From the NCBI GenBank assembly GCA_964550845.1, contig CAZKAD010000053.1, positions 1 to 7,082 on the forward strand: a stretch of 7,082 nt of DNA, written 5' to 3'. The DNA is from CAYTKU01 sp964550845. GTDB taxonomy: Bacteria > Patescibacteriota > Patescibacteriia > Magasanikbacterales > UBA922. Below the pieces are notes generated by a model. That model was given only the letters and a program-made list of their open reading frames with translations. It had not been told where the DNA came from and searched no databases. Made by a program: the position numbers and the translations under genes. Each line of letters starts with the position of its first letter. Within the stretch, counting starts at the first letter, position 1. Positions 1 through 6,600 of the stretch are shown piece by piece.

Positions 1-446
1 TGTTTGGCAAGGTGATGCGCTGGAGTGATGATATGATTGTCAAAGGATTTGAACTTTGTACTCGCGTGCCAATGCATGAAGTGATTGAAATTGAAGAAGC
101 AATGAAAAGTGGTGCCAATCCACGAGACTTCAAGCTCAACCTCGCCTACCATGTGACCCAGATGTTCCTTGGAGACGAAGCTGCACGAAAGGGCCGAGAT
201 CATTTTGCCTCTGTTATTCAAAGTAGTGAAAAGCCTCTTGAAATACCAGAACTTCATCCAACTGCGAGTGATATCGTTACTGTACTAGTAGAAGCTGGTT
301 TTGTGGACAGTCGTGGTGAAGCTCGCCGTCAGATTGAAGGTGGAGGAGTAAAAATTAATGATGAAAAAGTAGAGTCTCTGGAAGCGCAAACAAAACCAGG
401 TGATATTATCCAAAAAGGCAAGCGGTTTTTTGTGAAGATTGTTTAG
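1..446 (+). CDS. tyrS: Tyrosyl-tRNA synthetase, C-terminal part (5' end outside window)
   Basis: The reading frame is already open at the left edge (first complete codon at 3) and ends at TAG 444-446, leaving 147 visible residues. The enzyme attaches tyrosine to tRNA-Tyr in the cytoplasm. The visible part begins FGKVMRWSDDMI, the segment that in class I TyrRS follows the KMSKS loop. Next comes the helical anticodon-binding region, with RDFKLNLAYHVTQMFLGDEA and the following KGRDHF. An S4-type RNA-binding domain fills about 258-443 (ASDIVTVLVEAGF, then SRGEARRQIEGGGVKIND, ending in RFFVKIV). The Rossmann catalytic domain and HIGH motif lie upstream of the window. The GTG at 12 and ATG at 15 are internal codons, not starts, because the homologous sequence continues to their left. 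argS follows after one base, so the two synthetase genes are probably cotranscribed and translationally coupled. Confidence 0.93.
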   Translation, partial: FGKVMRWSDDMIVKGFELCTRVPMHEVIEIEEAMKSGANPRDFKLNLAYHVTQMFLGDEAARKGRDHFASVIQSSEKPLEIPELHPTASDIVTVLVEAGFVDSRGEARRQIEGGGVKINDEKVESLEAQTKPGDIIQKGKRFFVKIV

Positions 447-447
447 T

Positions 448-2145
448 ATGAGAGAAATAATCGAACAACAAATATTTGACCTGCTCAAAACGATCAATAT
501 TCAGGATGGTGATCTTTCTGTACCACCAAAACCAGAAATGGGAGATTTTGCTTTTCCTGTTTTTAACATTGCTAAAGAGCAGGGAAAAAATCCAGCGGAA
601 GTAGCAAAGGAATTGGCGGAGAAACTTCAGGAAAATACTTCTGATCTGATCGAAAAAGTAGAAGCGTTTGGTCCCTATGTGAATTTTTTCTTGAATACTG
701 GTGCCATTGCAAAACTCATTCTCGAAGAGATGCAAAACAAAAAAGAAAATTTTGGCGCAAATAAGAGTGGTGACGGAAAATCTGTCATGATTGAATATCC
801 TTCTAATAACACGCATAAAGAATTTCACATTGGACACCTGCGTAATCTTTGCATTGGAAATACCCTCGTCGGTCTCTACCGAAAAAGTGGCTACGAGGTC
901 ATTCCTGTCAATTATCTCAATGATTTTGGTTCACATGTGGCCAAGTGTCTTTGGGGAGTACTCAAGCTCTATGGCGGAAAAATTCCTGCGGAGAATAAAC
1001 AAAAATGGCTCGGAGATGTCTATGCTGAAGCGTCTGGTGCAGTAAAAGATAATGATGAGTACAAAAAAGAAGTTTCTGAACTGCAACAAAAACTTGAGGC
1101 CAAAGATCCTGAAATCTGGCCACTGTTTATGGAAACCCGTCAGTGGAGCATTGATAAATTTACTGAACTTTTTGAAGAACTTGGTGTTGAACACAAAGAT
1201 GTCTTTTTTGAAAAAGATATCAAAGAAAAAGGGCAGAATATTGTTGATGAACTTTTGACCAAAGGTGTGGCTACGGTAGGGGATCGAGGAGCCATTATTA
1301 TTGATCTGTCTGAATATAAACTGGATATTGCTCTGGTACGAAAAGCCGATGGCACAGGGCTGTATTTGACCAGTGATTTACCACTCGCAGAAGAAAAATT
1401 TAAAAAATACGATGTTGATGAAAGTATTGTTATTACGGGTATTGAGCAGAATTTTTATTTCAAACAACTCTATAAGATTTTGGAACTCCTTGGAATAAAG
1501 AAAAAACTTACCCATATTGGCTATGGCCTCGTAACTCGCCCAGAAGGAAAGATGTCTTCACGTCTCGGCAATGTCGTCTTGTACGAAGATTTGCGAGATG
1601 AAATTTTTGAAAAACTTTATCGTGAAAGTGAAGAGCGTCATCCTGATTGGGATCAAAATAAACTTGAAGAGACCGTGCAAAAACTTACACAGGCAGCATT
1701 GAAATTTTCGATGCAAAAACATGAAGCTGCAAAAAATATTGTTTTTGATATTAAAGATGCAACGAGTTTTGAAGGATTCACAGGACCATATGTTTTGTAT
1801 GTGGTGGCTCGTATCAACAGTATTTTACGCAAAGCTTCAGCCACAAAAGAAAACAATACAGATTTCACTCTTTTGATACAACCAGAAGAAAAAAAGCTTT
1901 TGCTTTTAATGGCAGAATATGAGGGAGTAATCCAAAAAGCATTGGAAAATTATAACCCATCGGTTATTGCCAAATACTCTTTTGATCTGGCCCAAGCATT
2001 TAATGAATTTTATAACAAACACGATATTTTGAAAGCCGATACTGCTGAGCTGATACAGGCACGATTAGCACTGGCCCAGGCAGTGAAACAGACTCTTACG
2101 AATGCACTTGGTATTCTGACGATTGAAACGGTCGAGGAAATGTAG
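448..2145 (+). CDS. argS: Arginyl-tRNA synthetase
   Basis: A complete 565-residue class I synthetase that charges tRNA-Arg with arginine, near the usual bacterial ArgRS length. The N-terminal tRNA D-loop-recognition (Add1-type) domain covers about residues 1-85 (PPKPEMGDFAFPVF, FGPYVNFFLN). The HIGH motif is at 127-130 within NTHKEFHIGHLRN. The Rossmann core continues through NYLNDFGSH and TSDLPLAEEKF. The second signature, KMSSRLGNVV, starts at 368 and stands where most bacterial ArgRS have KMSTRxGNVV. The helical DALR anticodon-binding domain runs from about 444 (TGPYVLYVVARINSILRK) to the end. The start chosen is ATG 448; an in-frame TTG at 439 would overlap the tyrS stop, and a TGA at 433-435 closes the frame further upstream. 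No Shine-Dalgarno sequence is evident, so translation is probably coupled to tyrS. An intrinsic terminator follows 18 bases after the stop. Confidence 0.96.
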   Translation: MREIIEQQIFDLLKTINIQDGDLSVPPKPEMGDFAFPVFNIAKEQGKNPAEVAKELAEKLQENTSDLIEKVEAFGPYVNFFLNTGAIAKLILEEMQNKKENFGANKSGDGKSVMIEYPSNNTHKEFHIGHLRNLCIGNTLVGLYRKSGYEVIPVNYLNDFGSHVAKCLWGVLKLYGGKIPAENKQKWLGDVYAEASGAVKDNDEYKKEVSELQQKLEAKDPEIWPLFMETRQWSIDKFTELFEELGVEHKDVFFEKDIKEKGQNIVDELLTKGVATVGDRGAIIIDLSEYKLDIALVRKADGTGLYLTSDLPLAEEKFKKYDVDESIVITGIEQNFYFKQLYKILELLGIKKKLTHIGYGLVTRPEGKMSSRLGNVVLYEDLRDEIFEKLYRESEERHPDWDQNKLEETVQKLTQAALKFSMQKHEAAKNIVFDIKDATSFEGFTGPYVLYVVARINSILRKASATKENNTDFTLLIQPEEKKLLLLMAEYEGVIQKALENYNPSVIAKYSFDLAQAFNEFYNKHDILKADTAELIQARLALAQAVKQTLTNALGILTIETVEEM

Positions 2146-2163
2146 ACGAGTATATTTTTTGTT

Positions 2164-2203
2164 CAAAGCCTTCTTATCAGAGGCTTTGTTTTTTTTCTTT
2201 TTT
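2164..2203 (+). terminator. Intrinsic terminator after argS
   Basis: A perfect 8-bp stem pairs CAAAGCCT (2164-2171) with AGGCTTTG (2181-2188) across a 9-base loop. It is followed by eight T's (2189-2196), one C and six more T's. The position just after the argS stop and the orientation fit the end of the tyrS-argS transcript. Confidence 0.88.
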
Positions 2204-2213
2204 GAGGTATACT
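2186..2213 (+). promoter_or_regulatory. Putative sigma70-type promoter for the bactofilin gene
   Basis: A TATACT hexamer at 2208-2213 is a good -10 candidate. A weak -35 candidate, TTGTTT (2186-2191), lies 16 bases upstream inside the 3' arm and T-tract of the argS terminator. TATACA at 2213-2218 is an alternative -10. The element GTATACTATAC (2207-2217) is symmetric around its centre except for the middle base. Initiation near 2220 would leave a leader of about 25 bases without a Shine-Dalgarno sequence. Supported only by motif match and by the need for a start site after the terminator. Confidence 0.45.
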
Positions 2214-2245
2214 ATACAAAAACTATTCATATTTAATTTTCCTTT

Positions 2246-2722
2246 ATGTTTCAAAAACCATCCCCTCAAATTGCTCTCAGTGAAGAGCCACGTCTTGTTT
2301 CTTCTCATGATGAAGTCGAAACCGTGGTTGGCCCTTCTGTACACGTAGAAGGGGATTTTGCTTCTGAAGGAAATATCTTGGTAAAAGGAACCGTTTCTGG
2401 AAGTGTGAAGACAAGTAAACTTCTGACTGTTGAACCAGGTGCTCGTATTATTGCCAATGTTCGGGCTGGAAATGCAGTGATCGCTGGAGAAATCAAAGGC
2501 AATGTCAAAGTCATGGAACGACTCGAAATCACCAGTACTGCCAAGATCCTCGGAGATGTTGAATGTTCTGTTTTGGTGATTGAAGCTGGAGCGCTTCTTC
2601 ATGGAAAAGTAGCTATGGACGGCATGGAAGCAGAAAGTGCTAAAGCTGATAAAAAGCGTATTGTACGCGGTAGACTTAAGGAAGATTACAAAGAAGAAAT
2701 GGACGAAGAAGGTATTCAGTAG
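2246..2722 (+). CDS. Bactofilin family polymer-forming cytoskeletal protein
   Basis: A 158-residue protein with the bactofilin (DUF583) beta-helix pattern: short strands rich in G, V and I that turn about every six residues, from about residue 27 to 125. Recognisable pieces are VHVEGDFASEGNILVKGTVSG, broken here as VHVEGDF then SEGNILVKG, followed by LTVEPGARI, AGEIKGNVKV, LEITSTAKILGDV and VIEAGALLHGKV. Bactofilins polymerise without nucleotide into filaments or sheets under the membrane and scaffold cell-shape and cell-wall enzymes. The N-terminus, MFQK, resembles the short MFxK-type membrane-targeting peptide of some bactofilins such as Caulobacter BacA. The tail from about 130 is charged (KADKKR, then KEDYKEEMDEE). 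The start is constrained to ATG 2246 because an in-frame TAA lies at 2234-2236; no Shine-Dalgarno sequence precedes it. The lipid-kinase-like gene follows after 49 bases in the same orientation, probably in one operon. The family call is firm; the precise cellular role is not visible. Confidence 0.9.
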   Translation: MFQKPSPQIALSEEPRLVSSHDEVETVVGPSVHVEGDFASEGNILVKGTVSGSVKTSKLLTVEPGARIIANVRAGNAVIAGEIKGNVKVMERLEITSTAKILGDVECSVLVIEAGALLHGKVAMDGMEAESAKADKKRIVRGRLKEDYKEEMDEEGIQ

Positions 2723-2771
2723 ACTCATTGGGGGAAGTTTACTTTGCTTCAAGAAAGGTTGAATACTTTTT

Positions 2772-3542
2772 ATGTACGTCTATTTATACGACAATTATCT
2801 CAAAGAAAAACGCTTTGATGCGACCATGAAAATGATCGAGACCCGCTTGACAGATTTTGGAATTGCGGGTAAAATAGTCAGGCTTCAGAATTTTACCAAT
2901 GCCGAAGCCGTCATTGAAGATGAGATAAAAAAAGGAGCAAAAACCGTAGTTATTGTTGGCAACGACACTACCTTTGGTCATGTCCTTTCTCGTGCGGCAA
3001 CCTGCCAAGTACTGTTTGGTTTCCTGCCAATAGGGGATCAGAACAATACTATTGCACAGGTGCTTGGTATTCCGATTGGACTAGAAGCCTGCGAAACCTT
3101 GTCTCGCAGAAGAAAAGTGTATCTTGATGCTGGCTGGGTGAATAATAAGTATTTTATTTCTCAGCTCCATATTGCTCCTGCCAATATTTTGGTCGAATAT
3201 GACGAGAAATTTGCAGTGAGAGGCAGAGGTCAAGGATCTCTTCTGGAACTTGTGGTCTGCAATTTGCAGCCCTACAGTCTAAAGACTCGTGGTGGTTTCA
3301 CTCATACGATTCATCCGCAAGATGGGAAGCTTGAAGCATTCCTACGCCCTATGAGAAAGAAAAGATTCTTTGGGGTGGAATATGAAGATCCAAGTGTGTT
3401 TCCATTTGAAGAAATGGTGGTCAGTAGTGATAGTCCGTTTGTCCTTGAAGCTGATGGAAGGGTAACCAAAGAAACACGGCTTAAGATTCGTTTGGCAAAA
3501 AAACAAATGCAAATGATTGTTGGTAAAGATAGACGTTTTTAA
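2772..3542 (+). CDS. Diacylglycerol/lipid kinase-fold protein with divergent nucleotide-binding motifs
   Basis: A 256-residue protein with the outline of the DAGK_cat/YegS family, which transfers phosphate from ATP to lipid alcohols at the inner membrane face. The N-terminal lobe has helix-strand elements ending in TVVIVGNDTTFGHVLS, where GNDTT (residues 63-67) stands for the family's GGDGT. Then comes GFLPIGDQNNTIAQVLGIP (83-101), where the usual GTxNDFAR..LGIP loop is altered but LGIP is kept. The C-terminal lobe shows DGKLEAFLRP and FVLEADGRVTKETRLKIR, matching the family's 'DG.L....' and 'l.vDGE' strands. Family members are usually nearer 300 residues, so this is a compact form. Start ATG 2772 is forced by an in-frame TGA at 2760-2762. 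A weak AAAGG (2754-2758) lies 13 bases upstream. No promoter is visible in the 49-base gap, so it is probably cotranscribed with the bactofilin gene. Fold assignment is likely; catalytic activity and substrate are uncertain because two glycines of the phosphate-binding loop are replaced. Confidence 0.75.
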   Translation: MYVYLYDNYLKEKRFDATMKMIETRLTDFGIAGKIVRLQNFTNAEAVIEDEIKKGAKTVVIVGNDTTFGHVLSRAATCQVLFGFLPIGDQNNTIAQVLGIPIGLEACETLSRRRKVYLDAGWVNNKYFISQLHIAPANILVEYDEKFAVRGRGQGSLLELVVCNLQPYSLKTRGGFTHTIHPQDGKLEAFLRPMRKKRFFGVEYEDPSVFPFEEMVVSSDSPFVLEADGRVTKETRLKIRLAKKQMQMIVGKDRRF

Positions 3543-3549
3543 AAAATAT

Positions 3550-3636
3550 GCTCAGGTGGCGAAACTGGTAGACGCACTACCTTGAGGTGGTAGCGCTCGC
3601 AAGGGCATGGAAGTTCGAATCTTCTCCTGAGCACCA
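3550..3636 (+). tRNA. tRNA-Leu (anticodon GAG)
   Basis: An 87-base class II tRNA folds completely by hand. The acceptor stem is GCTCAGG (3550-3556) with CCTGAGC (3626-3632), and the D arm is GCG...CGC (3559-3575). The anticodon stem is CTACC/GGTAG with loop TTGAGGT, giving anticodon GAG at 3584-3586. The long variable arm GCTC-GCAA-GGGC (3595-3606) is closed by a GNRA-type tetraloop. The T arm is GGAAG-TTCGAAT-CTTCT (3609-3625). Discriminator A3633 is followed by encoded CCA 3634-3636. It reads CUC and CUU leucine codons. It begins 7 bases after the stop of the lipid-kinase-like gene and has no convincing promoter of its own, so it is probably processed from that transcript. Confidence 0.97.
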
Positions 3637-3678
3637 AAAAAACAGGTCGGTCGCCTTACGCGACCGACCTGTTTTTTT
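3636..3678. terminator. Bidirectional intrinsic terminator between tRNA-Leu and the convergent giant gene
   Basis: A 12-bp perfect GC-rich stem, CAGGTCGGTCGC (3643-3654) with GCGACCGACCTG (3660-3671), encloses the 5-base loop CTTAC. Seven A's (3636-3642) precede it and seven T's (3672-3678) follow it, so the stem can extend to 19 bp and supplies a U-tract on either strand. It serves the + strand unit ending in tRNA-Leu and the - strand gene whose stop is at 3691-3693. The first A of the tract is also the last base of the tRNA's CCA. Confidence 0.93.
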
Positions 3679-3690
3679 GTATTTTTTTGT

Positions 3691-6600
3691 TTAGTTACTC
3701 AAAGTTGGAATTTTGAATGTGTTTGTGTCGATAGTTTTAATATTTGTGGTATCAAATGTATTTGTTTGTGTAATAGGGCATTTTCCATATGAATCGACGA
3801 TTACTCCCTTTGCTTTGGCAACACATTCGCTGGTATAGGTAACTCCATCTCTGCCACAGACGACCTCACTGTCATCGCACGTTGGCTTTGGTGCACAGAA
3901 AGAAAGTGACGAACAGGCGCTGTCAGTGCAATCAATTTTTCCATTGCGATCATTATCTATCCCATCGGTACAACTATATTCGTTTGTGCCACAAGCATTA
4001 TATTTGGTATAGACACATTTTCCATTCACACAGGAATTTTGGGTGCAAGAATTTTTGTCATCACAGCCACTACTACTGGTACATTCGGGTGGAGGAGTAA
4101 TCGTGATTGTTGGGCAAGCACCCGTTGAGACGACTTTTACATTATCTTTTTGTGCAAAGCAGCTATTTGAGTAGCTTTTTCCATTGGAACCACAGACAGT
4201 GATTGAGGGTTGTTTTGAACAATCTTGAATTTGAGGAATAACAATTGTTGATGTTGGTTTTTGTTCTATTACAGGCATTTCTACACATTTTCCTTCAGAT
4301 ATCACACGAACACCTGCTTTGAGTGCAGAACATTTGTTCGTATAGGTTTTTCCGTCCTCTGCGCACACCACGGTTGTATCATTTTGACATTCTGTCGTAG
4401 TTACTGTACTCGTCGAAGAAGGAATTGGTGGGAAAGAAGTGGTTGATGTGACGGATAAATCAAGATTCTTTTTTTCAATGGTGTCATCATTTATTTCGTT
4501 GGTAAGTATTTGTATCAATTTTTTAGTTTCGTCAAAAGTTTTTTCAGTGATTTGAACTTGATCAATAAGCAATTTTTGTTGCAAAGGAGTTTCTTGTTGC
4601 AATGATTCATTAATTTTTTTGATAAGATCATTTTGCTCAGAAAGTACCAATGTTTTTATCTCATCTGAAGATTGCTCTGCAATGGCAGACATTTTGAGTG
4701 CTGTTTGCATATGTTTTTGCGCTGATCCAAAATCTTTTTCAGCGATCGTTTCAAGTAATTGTCGTTTGTTCATTTCTCCATCTGCAAGGGTCAAAATTTT
4801 TACAAATTTTTGAGAAAATTCATCCATTTGTTCTGGCTGTGGAAGGTATTCAAATACAATAGGCTCAGCATCGAGAGTTTGGTATTCAAATTCTATATGT
4901 GCAATGGATTTTTTCAAGAATTCTTGTTTTTGGTCAGCTTGTTCTGATGGAATATCTTGGACAACCTTCAGAAAGGAATCAAGAGGAAGGGGACTGCGCA
5001 AATTTTTTGGAATATTTTTTCCTTGGCGAATGGCTTCAAATCGTTCATTTTCACGAAGCTCCGCAATATCGAGCATATATTGTGCTTTTTTACTTGGATT
5101 GAATGTGACACCAAGACGAAACGATCTCCAGGCTTCTTTGACTTTGTAGAGAGCACTTCCTGGAAGGATTCCAAGATTATCAGCAGGTCCTTCTGCCTCT
5201 TCTGCTTGATTTTGCTGTGCAATCGCTATCATACCAGCACCACTGAATGCATAATCAGCAGTGTTATTTGATTCATTGGTTTCATTGATCATGTTTTCAA
5301 TATCCACGGTCAAACGTACAAATTGAGCGTCTTTTGGTGCAGATGAAAGGGGAAATCTGACGATCCATTCATTTTCTTGGGCTTGTTGTCGAATGGTTTC
5401 TGCACTCGATTGGGCGCTGAGTCCTTGTTCAGACATCCAGTTTGCCTGGAGATCAAAATCTGCAAGATCAATATCTGTATTTCCAATATTTCGTACTCGA
5501 GCCACAATTGAATCTTTTTGTGTGATTACTTGATCAATGACCAAATCAGGTGCAAAAAAGTATTCATACGTGTTATTTTGGTACGACATTTCTGGAATTC
5601 GGTGATTGTGGTTTAGGGTGATTCGAAATCCGACGGCCTGATCAGGAATTTCTCGGACAGCTACATCGGTTTGATATCTTTGGTTTCTCGCTACCATCAG
5701 TGCCATGGTATCAAAAGATGAAACGGTTTGTCCCTGATTTCCAATCCATTGAAAGAAAAATGGAACTCCTGCTTCATGGATTGAACGTGGTGCTTGGTTT
5801 TGGATAACAACAGGAATAACTCCTGTTCGGATAATTTCAGTGTTTCCTATATTGATCATGCGAAAATCAGGTCGTGGTGCAACCGCCCAACCATTATTAT
5901 TTTCATTTCGCTCTTCAATCGTATTATTTGGGTCAACGGTAAATTCAAGAGAGCCTGCATGTTCTGGTGGAAAGGCGCGAGAAAGAGCATCTGCTCGGAC
6001 TTCAAAAATCCATTCACGCTCGCTGCTTGGCTGTACCATGAATCGTCTTGCGACAAAATCTTCTCGGTGAGTTTGCCACCCTTCTTCTTGGTGGAGCCAA
6101 CGAGCTGAGAGAACAACTTCCAGAGGATCTGCGGGTATAAAGCCGCTATTGCCTATGGTAACGGTATAAATACCATTTTCAAAATTTACATCTTTGAAAA
6201 ATAATTCGGGTGTATTGACTTGTGCATTTGCTTGGTCTGGTCGAATATTTTGGTTTATTTCCAATTGATCTCCTCGCATTTGTGCTCTTTCAAGCCAATA
6301 TTGACAACGGATATGTTCAATATTTCTGATTTGATTATTTTGATTTTGATTGATTCCAGGAACAACTCCCATAAGTTGACATTGTGTCAGGTCTGCAGGA
6401 GTTGGCTCATCATAAAAATCATAATTTTCTGCCAAATATCGACACGCAGATTCTGTAACGTCAGCATATTCACTATTTGGATCAATTTCTTGCCCGAGAA
6501 GAAAAGGGAGGCATTGGTTTAATTGATTGGCATCTCGTAAAATTACAAAACCAAGTGAATTCAATGGATTTTGTGATTGGTTATTCTCTTGTCTTTCTTC

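Noticed and set aside
439..447. TTG 439 as the argS start
   Set aside because: It would add three residues and overlap the tyrS stop. ATG 448 is a better codon and gives the usual ArgRS N-terminus.
406..837. A 143-codon open frame on the - strand across the tyrS-argS junction
   Set aside because: It is antisense to conserved synthetase sequence, with the Phe/Lys/Ile-rich composition expected of a shadow frame.
2177..2752. A 191-codon open frame on the - strand opposite the bactofilin gene
   Set aside because: It lies antisense to a well-supported gene, its protein is low-complexity (Phe/Ser/His-rich) with no recognisable domain, and it has no start signals.
2723..2771. Terminator between the bactofilin and lipid-kinase-like genes
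   Set aside because: Only a 4-bp GAAG/CTTC pairing is available, with no adjacent T-tract.
3492..3549. A separate promoter for tRNA-Leu within the end of the lipid-kinase-like gene
   Set aside because: TTGGCA at 3492-3497 is a fair -35, but nothing close to a -10 lies 16-18 bases downstream.
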